64,000 nucleotides of DNA from Mongoliitalea daihaiensis (GCF_021596945.1 NZ_CP063779.1:623501-687500), one strand, 5' to 3'; positions 37,901-45,777 are shown, counted from the first letter of the stretch. Numbers and translations: made by a program. Notes: generated by a model not told the origin, from the letters alone.

Positions 37901-38883
37901 TATACCGGTATTAATCCATAATGGATCTTTTGCCTCCAAGTAAACTTTGTGAATAATTTGGGATACAAGTTAAACCAAAGATCAAAGGTACCCCGACTCC
38001 ATTTCAATTGTTGCAAATAAAAAGCTGAAAGACTACTTGGCACTAAACCGCGGGATAAGATCACAGGTTCATATACTGACTCCCAACCTTTGGCATGAAG
38101 CAGCATGGATGTATGCATATCTTCCGTCAATCCAGGGGCATGTCCTCCAATGGAATCCAACGCTTCCCTTCTAAATGTACAGTTGGCACCGATAGCTTGC
38201 GCTGTCCCATACCCACTCATTGCCTGCATGAATGGACCATAAAATGCGTAGGTCTGTTCTGCTGCCGCATGAGCAACCATAGAATCTGTTTGGTTGCCAT
38301 AGGCTTGCACCACTTGTACGTACCCGATTTTGGGATCATCGAAATGATGCAAAACATGATCTAAAAACTCAGGAAAAGGAGCATGGTCAGGATCCAAAAT
38401 TACGCATAATTCGCCTGTACACTGCTTCAGTGCGTTATTTATATTACCAGCTTTAGCATTTTCATGTGTTTCCCTGGTTACATGAATCACCCCTAGATTT
38501 TCACACATTTTCTTCACATAAGGGTCATCACCCTCATCGCACAAGTACGTCTTATGGGGATACTTCACAGCAACTAAAGCCTTTAAAGTATTCTCCAACA
38601 TGTCATACGGCTCTCCAGGACAAAAAGTGGTCAACATATCAACCGTATAGTTTTTTGACGGTTTCTTCGGAGGTAATGTTTGATCCTTTGGCTTTGGAAG
38701 ACCCGCATAATGATACCACTCAAACCCCACTTTCAATAGTTTGAAAAATAAGGATACGGTCAAGAGTCCATACATAAACTTGTGCCCCACTTGTACTTCG
38801 GTAAAGAAACCGTAGATAAAAGCAACCAAAGAGACAATGCCAGCTACCAAAAGTACTTTTCCTAAAAGTTTACTTTGTTTCAT
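34978..38883 (-). CDS. Trimodular GT2 (cellulose-synthase-like) - GH26-like - GH2/GH5-like fusion
   Basis: A 1301-residue membrane protein. Module 1 (about 1-540): two N-terminal TM helices; a GT2 domain with D116 (CDEGDDP), D164/D166 (DPDHA), TED at 253-255 and QQLKW at 291-295 (a Q-x-x-R-W variant with Lys); then about six TM helices (322-342, 357-373, 395-413, 437-455, 460-483, 518-540). Module 2 (about 560-855): GH26-like TIM barrel with FLRFAHEM (E679 acid/base) and LAEFGS (E791 nucleophile). Module 3 (about 888-1200): GH2/GH5-like barrel with WNIGNE (E1010) and VVTEFGP (E1109). The tail 1205-1301 is Ig-like. The glycosidase parts should lie outside the cytoplasm. It probably synthesises and trims or transfers a beta-linked polysaccharide; the product is unknown. 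Confidence 0.88.
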   Translation of the reverse strand: MKQSKLLGKVLLVAGIVSLVAFIYGFFTEVQVGHKFMYGLLTVSLFFKLLKVGFEWYHYAGLPKPKDQTLPPKKPSKNYTVDMLTTFCPGEPYDMLENTLKALVAVKYPHKTYLCDEGDDPYVKKMCENLGVIHVTRETHENAKAGNINNALKQCTGELCVILDPDHAPFPEFLDHVLHHFDDPKIGYVQVVQAYGNQTDSMVAHAAAEQTYAFYGPFMQAMSGYGTAQAIGANCTFRREALDSIGGHAPGLTEDMHTSMLLHAKGWESVYEPVILSRGLVPSSLSAFYLQQLKWSRGTFDLWFNLYPKLFTKFTWRQKIHYGLIPVYYLLGLITVIDILIPIFSLVTGEYPWILEPKIFFAYFTPFILMSLAYRAYSQSWMHEKKEKGLHFFGGVLKVGTWWVFSLGFFYTLINKKVPYLPTPKQHSTKGEFALGLPNLIIAGVSLLAIVYGLSKDWQPYSMFMAFFAGINAFIFFMAFIAGQTVFVTKLQKVWRGVKNSWIKSYIDYSYVKISRISFNILLIVSFLFGGIFLVTSFIGGSEDYLNPRLKTPLEKRLGGFYTGLYDPHFDFTKDITLISNLESASQVQWNILSSYLSWGDEPLPIDKWEQIIDHGAIPMITWEPWTNRFSQYEHIEDIQNNQKVFEYILNGYFDEYIDQTAEAIRDLYSPVFLRFAHEMENPMYPWSEAGGNTAEEFIDAWKYVHFRFENAGAQNVSWIWSPWSTEGFESYFPYGNDSLQTQYVDWIGLTALNYGLASENQQVKIFEEIYAPFKEQIQEKGLELPVMLAEFGSTSYDFDGKQWVKESLSVIGKKHREIKAVVHFFSDWDRNWITGWRPDANAEFIDWTFDLNDINLSYKPFDVCSYTNYLTQKGNNQHKPNMLHSEKGNHQLLVDGEPFFIHGVCYNPGHDWEEGFHPLSSKQLAIDFHQIKEMGANTVRRYEPGIFDRNILRAAKNQDLKVMYGFWFDPKIDYLKDHKSLRHYQKKVLKTVRKLKDDKSIIAWNIGNETWGLLKKHNAEPYLSMVRKSYFEFLNELAIEIKKIDPDRPVFSSEEHDNERLLAAIYQYRAFAPNIDVIGVNSYYEENISELSNIFESRFSDIPYVVTEFGPIGYWNKEYGDYRSDSLLLERTSVNKAAWYKNQWTDYIEKNRGLNLGGMAFSWKDRYEGSATWFGLTDHKGRLKPTYYALKEAWNADFLEGSINFPEIVIVAPWVDLQPGSTQWFSAQIVNEYEGKLEYEWEIYDKKWKRFKPVINSKVDNQFVELLTPSQASRIYVYATDTLGNVITASRPILMKPTYN

Positions 38884-39002
38884 GTCTGATTAAATAAGGC
38901 ACAAAATACTTTATTTTATTTTTGAAATGCAATTTTTTAGATTTAAAATTTCCTGTTCAAATAATTATTTTTATTTTTACAGCAATTTGTAACCAATCTC
39001 TT

Positions 39003-40313
39003 ATGTCATTCTTTCGTAATGCTGCATGGCTGATAATCATTTTGTCGACATGGGCTTATCTATCAAGTTGTTCTTCAAAACTGGAGACAGTGGAAAATCC
39101 AACTGTGGAAATCAAATACATTGATGGAAGAGCTATTTTATATAGACATAGTGAACCTTACATAATCAAAGGGGCTGCAGGCGCCGAATATATGGAAAAG
39201 GTCGCAGAATATGGAGGAAACTCCATTCGAACGTGGAATATAAATGATGCGGATTATATTTTAGACAAGGCTCATGAGTTAGGACTAACCGTCACATTAG
39301 GGCTTGAGATAGGGAGACCTTCTTGGGGAACTGATTTTAATTATTGGAAATTTTGGGAGGTAGATAAAAAAATTGAAGAATTGAGACCCATCATTGAAAA
39401 ATATAAAGATCATCCTGCTTTGCTCATGTGGGGTGTAGGCAATGAAGTTTATCTTTTTGGCGGAGGAAAGCGAATCTTTATATCTTATGTTATCAATAAA
39501 GTAGCCAAAATGATCAAAGAAGTTGACCCTAATCACCCAACTATGACGACATTACCCGGAGGGACTACCAAGAGCAATTTTATTTCCTTTCGGCATATCA
39601 TGCCTTATGTAGATGTTTTGGGTTTTAATGCCTTTGATAATATTGATAGAATCTATGATAGAGTTTATGAAAAAAAAGGCTGGGACAAAGCATTTATGCT
39701 ATCTGAATGGGGACCATCCGGTCATTGGGAAACAAGCAAAACAGAATGGGGTGCTCCGAAAGAACAAACCATGCAAAAAAAGGTGCAATTGATGGAGAGC
39801 TATTGGGAAACACTTAACAAAGACGACGTATATTTTATAGGGAGCTATGCATTCTACTGGGGCCATAAATTTGAAATTACCCATTCATGGTTCAGTATGT
39901 TTTCAGAGGAAGGCTATGAATCCGATCAAATAAAATTCTTAAAATATGCTTGGTCGGGAAAAGAATCAGAAAATACCGCTCCAGTCATTACTCATATATC
40001 TATAGATCCTGGAGCTAAAAACGATAACGTTTACCTTAATGCCTCTCAAAAATATTCTGCTAAGGTATTTGCAACTGATCCTGACTTAGACTCACTTGCA
40101 TACAGATGGGAATTACGACAGGAAGAATATGATTACCGTGTAACTGACATGTATCAACACAACATGAAATATTACTTTTTACAGGACAGCTTGGCTACAA
40201 TCGAATTTATAGCACCAAAGGACGAAGGGGATTACAGGCTATACGTTTTTGTTTTTGACAACAAAGGGAATTACACCACTCAAAATATTCCTTTTTATGT
40301 CTATAAAAATTAA
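39003..40313 (+). CDS. Lipoprotein glycosidase-like protein, homologue of the fusion's third module
   Basis: A 436-residue protein from ATG 39003 (lipobox YLSSC, Cys23); the ATG at 38922 lies before an extra hydrophobic stretch and is less likely. The barrel has GGNSIRTWNINDADYILDKA, MWGVGNE (E148 acid/base) and MLSEWGPSGHW (E235 nucleophile), paralleling module 3 of the divergent synthase (GANTVRRYEPGIFDRNILRA, GNE, TEFGPIGYW). Its C-terminal domain (about 325-436) also resembles the synthase tail. It probably acts on the same glycan from the outer membrane or periplasm. Confidence 0.8.
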   Translation: MSFFRNAAWLIIILSTWAYLSSCSSKLETVENPTVEIKYIDGRAILYRHSEPYIIKGAAGAEYMEKVAEYGGNSIRTWNINDADYILDKAHELGLTVTLGLEIGRPSWGTDFNYWKFWEVDKKIEELRPIIEKYKDHPALLMWGVGNEVYLFGGGKRIFISYVINKVAKMIKEVDPNHPTMTTLPGGTTKSNFISFRHIMPYVDVLGFNAFDNIDRIYDRVYEKKGWDKAFMLSEWGPSGHWETSKTEWGAPKEQTMQKKVQLMESYWETLNKDDVYFIGSYAFYWGHKFEITHSWFSMFSEEGYESDQIKFLKYAWSGKESENTAPVITHISIDPGAKNDNVYLNASQKYSAKVFATDPDLDSLAYRWELRQEEYDYRVTDMYQHNMKYYFLQDSLATIEFIAPKDEGDYRLYVFVFDNKGNYTTQNIPFYVYKN

Positions 40314-40421
40314 CAAGACTAAATCTGTTACAGATAAGAAATAAACTGCTTGTCATTCATTCATGGAAATCATCAGAACCTAGTCACTTTACTAGGCTCT
40401 GATGAGATTCAAGTCTAATGG

Positions 40422-40940
40422 TTACTTCACAAAACTCAATTCCAACTGTAATCGGACCAAAACAGGCAATCCAATATCCAAAAAGTCATCACTTTCTTCT
40501 TCTACTAACTCAATTGTAAGTTGATTATTGGAAAGTGTTCTTACTTGAAAGTCTGTCGAATCGCCCGCTGCTGATAGCCTCAATAAAGTATTTCCATTGA
40601 GCAATTCGTAGGTTCCGGCTTCGTCGAGATTCCCATTTACACGAATTTCATAAGTTCCATCTGCTCGAAATTCCAAAGTAGTGCCTTCAAAATCCTCAGC
40701 AGAAAACGTATCGTCTAAAACTTCAGCTGCTGCTGCTGCCGCTTCTTGAGGAGTAGCCCCCAATGTTTGAAAAAACTGTACCAACGGCAGCCCATTGATG
40801 GATATGTTCAACTGATAATCACTGTAATTCCAAGTGCCTACAATAGGAGAAATTTCCGGTTCATCATCGTTATTACAAGAAGAAACAGCAATCGTCAGAA
40901 GGACTAATAAAAGAGGTAAAAGTTTAGATAGGTTTTTCAT
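40422..40940 (-). CDS. Lipocalin-like lipoprotein
   Basis: A 172-residue lipoprotein (MKNLSKLLPLLLVLLTIAV then SSC, Cys22). It starts the mature part NNDDEPEISPIVGTWNYSDY, typical of Bacteroidota lipocalin-like proteins, with beta strands TTLEFRADGTYEIRVNG and GTYELLNGNTLLRL. An Ala-rich helix (EAAAAAAEV) is inserted in the barrel and is encoded by a short GCA/GCT repeat. The ligand is unknown. Confidence 0.75.
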   Translation of the reverse strand: MKNLSKLLPLLLVLLTIAVSSCNNDDEPEISPIVGTWNYSDYQLNISINGLPLVQFFQTLGATPQEAAAAAAEVLDDTFSAEDFEGTTLEFRADGTYEIRVNGNLDEAGTYELLNGNTLLRLSAAGDSTDFQVRTLSNNQLTIELVEEESDDFLDIGLPVLVRLQLELSFVK

Positions 40941-41454
40941 CCGTTTAATTTTTTGTGATTTTGGCTAAATTAATTCAATTAAGTCACAAAATCATACCAA
41001 TTGTAAAAAAATTATCCTCATTGATTTTTATGAACTAATTTAAGGCCCACGGAAATTACATGCTTCCTCTTGATGATTTAGCACCCAATTTTTCTCTTCA
41101 ACTATAATTCTCAATTCAAAATAACCCATTTTTGATGCCCAAAGTAGAAGCCTTAACCTTGTATATAATTATAAATGGTGCATCCGATGCAAAATCAAAA
41201 TCGCCCACATCTTGACAACCAAGCGACTGACCAAAAATCGGAACCCCCAACGGAATCAAGTTAAATCCTTGGCACCTAGTTGTACTGATTGGCATGATTT
41301 TTTTCATAAATTCTAAGAATCTCAGAAAAACCAGATTAATTTTCCAATTTCTAAAAAAGCCCACTATTGCATGAATTTCAGCATATTACTCAATTTAAAT
41401 AGGGAAGTTTTCAACCGATCAACCATGTAATTATAAAATTATTTTACCTGCTTG
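40941..41454. other. Intergenic region without a supported gene
   Basis: About 510 AT-rich bases. A minus-strand frame at 41116-41364 is open (82 codons), but its composition and lack of signals do not convince me it is a gene. Nothing else is seen until the tRNA promoter. Confidence 0.5.
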
Positions 41455-41486
41455 TTTGCATTGTAGGTTTAAAACACCTACTTTTG
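41455..41486 (+). promoter_or_regulatory. Promoter of the initiator tRNA gene
   Basis: TTTG (41455-41458), a 20-base spacer and TACTTTTG (41479-41486) match the Bacteroidota sigma-A consensus exactly. It is 57 bases before the tRNA 5' end. Confidence 0.8.
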
Positions 41487-41543
41487 TACCACGATTTCAG
41501 CAAATGGCTGAACAAACAAAGAATCTAACAGATAAAAATATAT

Positions 41544-41616
<73 letters not shown>

Positions 41617-41620
41617 CTAT

Positions 41621-41660
41621 AAACCCCTTTTACAGGCTGTAAATGGGGTTTTTTATTTTT
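41621..41660 (+). terminator. Element-borne terminator for the tRNA transcript
   Basis: A hairpin AAACCCC-TTTTACAG / CTGTAAA-T-GGGGTTT is followed by a T-rich tract, starting 5 bases after the tRNA. It replaces the original tRNA terminator, now displaced to 48505. Confidence 0.85.
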
Positions 41661-41684
41661 AGGGGACACTTTAGGGGACACTTT
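41661..41684. repeat. Left arm-type repeat (two copies of AGGGGACACTTT)
   Basis: Two tandem copies of the 12-mer AGGGGACACTTT. The same 24 bases recur in the same orientation near the right end (48347-48370). Paired subterminal repeats flanking the att core are typical arm-type binding sites of a tyrosine recombinase. Confidence 0.8.
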
Positions 41685-41750
41685 GCCGAAAATTGCCCTA
41701 CTTTTACCCCCTGATGATCCTTTTTTTTAATGTAGAAAAACTCTTTTTTT

Positions 41751-41999
41751 ATGGACTGTAAAAATTCAATTTCATCCATGGCAAAAATATTCTGCAATGA
41801 TTGTAAAATCAGTATGCCTGCCAAAAAAGGCTTTATGGTATTAAACGAACTTTGGGAAAAGTTTGGAGTTGGGAAAAATCATCTTTGTATGGACTGTTTT
41901 GAAAAACGGCTAAACAGAAAGTTAACCAAAGACGATTTAACAAAATGTTTCTTAAATGAAAATGTCAATCCGGATACTATAAAAATTTTGCAGACTTGA
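41751..41999 (+). CDS. Small zinc-ribbon-like protein of the element
   Basis: An 82-residue protein with two CxxC pairs (C15/C18 and C46/C49), as in a zinc ribbon. An alternative start at Met10 (MAKIFCNDCK) would keep both pairs. It is the only plus-strand gene of the element, and its stop codon touches the palindrome at 41999. The function is unknown. Confidence 0.65.
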   Translation: MDCKNSISSMAKIFCNDCKISMPAKKGFMVLNELWEKFGVGKNHLCMDCFEKRLNRKLTKDDLTKCFLNENVNPDTIKILQT

Positions 42000-42046
42000 C
42001 TTAGTTAGTTAGATATGCGTATAGGGTTTTAACCAACTAACTAAGT
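41999..42046. repeat. Palindromic site 1 of the element
   Basis: ACTTAGTTAGTT (41999-42010) and AACTAACTAAGT (42035-42046) are perfect inverted arms around a 24-base core containing ATATGCGTATAGGGTTTT. The same architecture, with the core in the other orientation, recurs at 44331-44378. Confidence 0.8.
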
Positions 42047-42259
42047 TCAAATCCATTCAATCTTTGGGAATGTCATTCCAAAAACCCTTGATAATAATTC
42101 CCTTTTTTTATCATTGATTTTTTCTTTGCTGTCTACCCATTGAATAGGTGGTACAATAATACCATGATCAAAAAGAAACTTCATTTCTTCTTTGTCTATG
42201 GTCTTATCCAAATAGGCTTCTAAAATCTTTCTTTTGTCTTCTGCTCTCATTAATTGCAT
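42047..42259 (-). CDS. Small hypothetical protein (paralogue A)
   Basis: 70 residues (or 67 from Met4). The N-terminal half, AEDKRKILEAYLDKTIDKEE, aligns with that of the next gene upstream (RDDKKAVLKAFSHGHISRDE), so the two are diverged paralogues sharing a short helical domain. The stop is adjacent to palindromic site 1. The function is unknown. Confidence 0.55.
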   Translation of the reverse strand: MQLMRAEDKRKILEAYLDKTIDKEEMKFLFDHGIIVPPIQWVDSKEKINDKKRELLSRVFGMTFPKIEWI

Positions 42260-42324
42260 CGCTCATGTCTCTTTTGAAATTTAACCCTTAATCATGGTTT
42301 CTAGGATTCCTTTTTTAAATGCCT

Positions 42325-42555
42325 TCATGAAATAATAATTCTATTTATTTGGATATACTCAATACCCGCTTTGTCAAGTAAGGGGATTAATGCATGATCT
42401 ACATCACCCAAACTTTCTATTTGACCATTTGGCCAAATTTGATTTTTAAATAAAGGATTATCCAAATCCGAATTGATTAAAGTCTTTGCCTCGTCTCTCG
42501 AAATATGGCCATGGCTAAAAGCCTTTAAAACCGCTTTCTTATCATCTCTATTCAT
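42325..42555 (-). CDS. Small hypothetical protein (paralogue B)
   Basis: 76 residues beginning MNRDDKKAVLKAFSHGHISR. It shares its N-terminal helical domain with the 70-residue protein downstream. It overlaps the GRPKGAKNK protein gene by 8 bases, so it is translated from the same message. Confidence 0.6.
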   Translation of the reverse strand: MNRDDKKAVLKAFSHGHISRDEAKTLINSDLDNPLFKNQIWPNGQIESLGDVDHALIPLLDKAGIEYIQINRIIIS

Positions 42556-42832
42556 TGACTATATGATTTATCAATAAATCCAAATCCTCTTCACTCATGC
42601 TGTCCAAGTCAATCCTTTGGCTGTATGTGGTGGATTGTAGCTTTGGCAGTAGATATGGCAGTAAATCAGTCATAAATTTAAGTCTGTCCTTAGGTTCCAA
42701 TGATTCCAAGTCTTCTTGGATGGTATCAAAGTTTGCATCAAATAACTGCTGTATTAAATCCCTCATTTGAGTATTGACTTTGTTCTTGGCTCCTTTCGGA
42801 CGTCCTGAATTCCCTTTTTCAAACTTTCCCAT
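42548..42832 (-). CDS. DUF5681-like small protein with GRPKGAKNK motif
   Basis: 94 residues. The basic N-terminus KFEKGNSGRPKGAKNKVNTQ resembles the DUF5681 segment found in phage-encoded DNA-binding proteins, and the rest is an acidic helical domain (DLESLEPKDRLKFMTDLLPYLLPKL). It may be a DNA-binding packaging or replication accessory. A 13-bp palindrome CCGTAATTTACGG lies at 42850-42862 just upstream. Confidence 0.6.
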   Translation of the reverse strand: MGKFEKGNSGRPKGAKNKVNTQMRDLIQQLFDANFDTIQEDLESLEPKDRLKFMTDLLPYLLPKLQSTTYSQRIDLDSMSEEDLDLLINHIVNE

Positions 42833-42875
42833 GATCCATCGTATTTGTACCGTAATTTACGGATAATTGATAAAA

Positions 42876-44267
42876 TTAAGTCATCCTGTATTTTAATTGA
42901 AATAATCTATCTTTTCCTTGTGGTTCTTTAGTATGTCGGGGTTCAATCCATTCCCACTTAACAAGCGTTGAAGCCTGTACAAACAAACTTTCCATCCCCT
43001 TGATGTCAGATTGAGTTCTTTTAATTTCATCTTTAAGGTGTCGTTCTTCTGCTTCTGCTTCTGTAAGTTCTGCTTCAATGCTGTCAAACTCTGCTTTTCT
43101 TTCATCGCTGTCAGTGATTAAAGTTTTTTTTTGTGGTACCTGATAAACACAAGCAGTGTCAATCCTGAATTTCTTCCATGCGTTTTCCTGATAGGCAGGC
43201 GGTTTTGATTCTGCCATCATCAGAAAGTTTTCAGATACATAAAAGCCAAAATCCAGTATTTCAAAGACTGTGGACTTGGGGATATAAAAATGATCGTCCC
43301 CCTGCCATATCTTAAATGCTTTGTCTGAATAGTCCTGAATGTCTGTAAATGGGACAAACAAACATTTTAAGTCGGGGTGGATAGGTGCTTTCAATCCGTC
43401 TGCAATCCCTTCCCTGATCGTCCTGATTTCCCTATCTTGGACGTCCTTGGCATCATGTCCCCCATACTGTGATAAGTATGCACTGATGATGGTTTCCTTC
43501 ATGGTGTGTGGCAGGTACCCCCCTGCAATCAATCCCCCTGCTAAACGTGAATATTCAAGTCTTTTTGCGTGCCGTTCCCCCTCCACTGCTTCTGATATCC
43601 TTTTTAAGATCCAGTTTTCTAACCATGCAAAGTGTCCATCAGATACGGACGTTTTAAGCGGTGGAGGTGTGACTTGGGGGACGGGGTACGTTTGTATCAT
43701 CTTTGTAAATTGAACGGCCTGATGATTAAAATAAGGCTCTAAATCGTATGAATAACCCCTTAAGGATGCTATGTTTTTTGGCTGTCCGTCCAATTCAATC
43801 CCCCATCCGAGAAAGATTTTTTCAAGGCTGTCAAAATATCGTTTATGGTTTTCGGGTTCGGGTGGTATGGGGATAAGTCCCCAAAATCCCCGTCCTGATG
43901 CAGACAGTCCAAAGTATGCTATGTTTGGCAGTTTACAAAGTTCTGCTTTCAAATCATCCCAGTTTGATATCCCAAGATTGTTTTTAGACTTGTCGATATC
44001 AATTTGAATAAATCCTGAATGATTCACCAATTTTTCCATTAATGGTATCCCCTTTTTCCTGTTTTTCAAAATTGCACTTGGAGTGATGGCAGGCAGTGTG
44101 GATTTTATTGCATCCCGTTCTTTCTTATCGTCTAATGTCCGGATAAGATCCACTTTATCTTTGTACTTGGTGGAGGTTAACCAACTCAGTAAATTTACTG
44201 TCTTGGGGTGTGCTGTTTCTTCATAATCTTTAAAGCAACTTACTTCTATATCAAGGATTGATTTCAT
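42876..44267 (-). CDS. Primase-like replication protein (BT4734/VirE-N type)
   Basis: 463 residues from ATG 44267 (MKSILDIEVSCFKDYEE); the ATG at 44318 would overlap the repeat cluster and is less likely. The N-terminal half has the BT4734-like / VirE N-terminal primase-like domain: FIQIDIDKSKNNLGISNWDD (acidic pair) and YFGLSASGRGFWGLIPI. A PriCT-like helical region and a C-terminal coiled coil (about 395-440, rich in Glu/Lys) follow. With the RepA-like ATPase it probably initiates replication of the excised element. Confidence 0.75.
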   Translation of the reverse strand: MKSILDIEVSCFKDYEETAHPKTVNLLSWLTSTKYKDKVDLIRTLDDKKERDAIKSTLPAITPSAILKNRKKGIPLMEKLVNHSGFIQIDIDKSKNNLGISNWDDLKAELCKLPNIAYFGLSASGRGFWGLIPIPPEPENHKRYFDSLEKIFLGWGIELDGQPKNIASLRGYSYDLEPYFNHQAVQFTKMIQTYPVPQVTPPPLKTSVSDGHFAWLENWILKRISEAVEGERHAKRLEYSRLAGGLIAGGYLPHTMKETIISAYLSQYGGHDAKDVQDREIRTIREGIADGLKAPIHPDLKCLFVPFTDIQDYSDKAFKIWQGDDHFYIPKSTVFEILDFGFYVSENFLMMAESKPPAYQENAWKKFRIDTACVYQVPQKKTLITDSDERKAEFDSIEAELTEAEAEERHLKDEIKRTQSDIKGMESLFVQASTLVKWEWIEPRHTKEPQGKDRLFQLKYRMT

Positions 44268-44270
44268 GTT

Positions 44271-44380
44271 TTGAACTTGTTTAAGTTGGTTAACCGAGTA
44301 ACTTAACCGAGCAACCAAGTAGAGTTTTGAACTTAGTTAGTTAGATAAAACCCTATGCACGTATCTAACCAACTAAGTAG
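44271..44380. repeat. Iteron-like palindrome cluster, candidate replication origin
   Basis: 44331-44347 (ACTTAGTTAGTTAGATA) and 44362-44378 (TATCTAACCAACTAAGT) are inverted with 16 of 17 matches around AAACCCTATGCACG. Just before, at 44275-44326, lies a degenerate relative with GTTGGTTAACC and ACTTAACCGAGCAACC. Both end in AAGTAGAGTT. The cluster sits between the ATPase and primase genes. Confidence 0.7.
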
Positions 44381-44386
44381 AGTTAT

Positions 44387-45535
44387 TTAGAAATTCAAAG
44401 TATAGACTGTTTTCGGGCTGTTTAGGTGTCCGTTCCTGATTATCCATTTTTGGGACAGATAGTATGTCCTGAATTCCTTTGCCCTTGTGTCCCCGATTTC
44501 AAACAGTGTCTTGATCCTGTCTAATACTTCGCTTCCCTTGACTTCATCCCCAAGATCATTAAATATTTTCTTAAGGTTTTTTTTGTGATCGTCTTCTGAT
44601 ATTTCATTTGGTGCCATCGTCTTTTTGCTTTTGATGTCAGGTTTTTCCCAGTCCCCAACTAATTCAGGCAGTCCATTTTCATTGACAGTAAAAGCGAAAA
44701 CATCAGGCTCCCTGTCCCTGCAAAATTCAGGTTCCACTATGGAAATTTTTCTGTCTTGGCGGTCGAGTGATACGGATAAAACTGTTTCTGCCTTATTGAC
44801 TAACTCAGTCCCCAAATGTCCCCTTGCGTTTTCATCCCCTTTATTCTGATGCAGGACTGTGATGATGTGAATATTTCTTTCTTCTGTCCATCTCAGTAGG
44901 TGTGATGCAATCTTTGTGGCTTCTTCTTCATCGTTGATGGATGTGACCAAATCCCTGATCCCGTCAATTGCAACAAAACCCAAATCAGGTTCTGAATTGA
45001 TGTAAAAATCAATGATTTCAAGACGTTCCTGTGGTGTATGCCTTCTTAAGCAGAAAGTTTCAAAATTGACAGGCTCTTCTATGCTTAATAGCCTGCAAAC
45101 TCTGTGATAAAAACTTTGTACGTGCTTTCTTGACTGTTCTGTATCAAAGAAAACCACCTTTGTTTTTTCATTAGGCAGGTATCCTTTAAATTTCCCTGAT
45201 AGGGTTTTATTTGCCACTAATGCAGACAAAAACAAAGACAGACTAAATGTCTTCTTAGACTTAGCTTTCCCGATTATCAAGGAAAAATTTCCCAGTGTTG
45301 AAATTATCCCATCATGCGTATCCCCAACCAATGACAAACAAGTGATGGAGTCTTCTATTTCTTCCTTTGGGTCGATTTTAGCCATATTAAGCCAGTCTTT
45401 TACTTTAGCTCTGTTATCTATCGGTTTTGGCGGTTCGGGCGTTCCTGATGGCTCCTTTATGGCCTCATTCATTGACTCAGCAACTTTATTCAGATCCATG
45501 GCAGGCAGACTGACTTTTCTTTCATTCAATTCCAT
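44387..45535 (-). CDS. RepA-like AAA_25 ATPase/helicase
   Basis: A 382-residue RecA-fold ATPase. The P-loop is IIGKAKSKKTF, with Lys in place of the usual last Gly, as in this subfamily. Walker B-like LGFVAIDGIRDL and the following IITVLHQNKGDENARGHLGT resemble hexameric RepA helicases. The C-terminus has a winged-helix-like region. Its start overlaps the upstream 83-aa gene by 10 bases. It is probably the replicative helicase or loader of the element. Confidence 0.8.
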   Translation of the reverse strand: MELNERKVSLPAMDLNKVAESMNEAIKEPSGTPEPPKPIDNRAKVKDWLNMAKIDPKEEIEDSITCLSLVGDTHDGIISTLGNFSLIIGKAKSKKTFSLSLFLSALVANKTLSGKFKGYLPNEKTKVVFFDTEQSRKHVQSFYHRVCRLLSIEEPVNFETFCLRRHTPQERLEIIDFYINSEPDLGFVAIDGIRDLVTSINDEEEATKIASHLLRWTEERNIHIITVLHQNKGDENARGHLGTELVNKAETVLSVSLDRQDRKISIVEPEFCRDREPDVFAFTVNENGLPELVGDWEKPDIKSKKTMAPNEISEDDHKKNLKKIFNDLGDEVKGSEVLDRIKTLFEIGDTRAKEFRTYYLSQKWIIRNGHLNSPKTVYTLNF

Positions 45536-45777
45536 CGTCCTGCCTCCTTTCTGCTTTTCTGAAATTCATCGCTGTCAAGGTATCCGTCAATAATGAAGTC
45601 TATTGCACTTCTTGCCATCAAGTTTCCAATTTCACATTCCATTCGTCCAATCAAGATGCCATCATGTTTGATGACAAATAAGGCTTGATTTTCAGGTTCG
45701 GACAGTCCAATTACATCAAATGAAACTATTTCACCGGATGGGGACACTTTCTCAATTTTAAACCTGCATGATTTCAT
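45526..45777 (-). CDS. Hypothetical 83-aa protein
   Basis: Begins MKSCRFKIEKVSPSGEIVSF and is beta-rich, then helical. It is unrecognised. Its ATG overlaps the stop of the 56-aa ORF (ATGA), and its end overlaps the ATPase gene by 10 bases, so it belongs to a tightly coupled replication operon. Confidence 0.6.
   Translation of the reverse strand: MKSCRFKIEKVSPSGEIVSFDVIGLSEPENQALFVIKHDGILIGRMECEIGNLMARSAIDFIIDGYLDSDEFQKSRKEAGRWN

Noticed and set aside
35352-38744. Several 60-90 codon ORFs on both strands within the synthase fusion gene
   Set aside because: They are shadow frames of a 1301-codon gene with all catalytic motifs intact.
41116-41364. 82-codon minus-strand ORF
   Set aside because: No signal, promoter box, operon context or recognisable family; composition looks like random AT-rich sequence. 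Left as unsupported.
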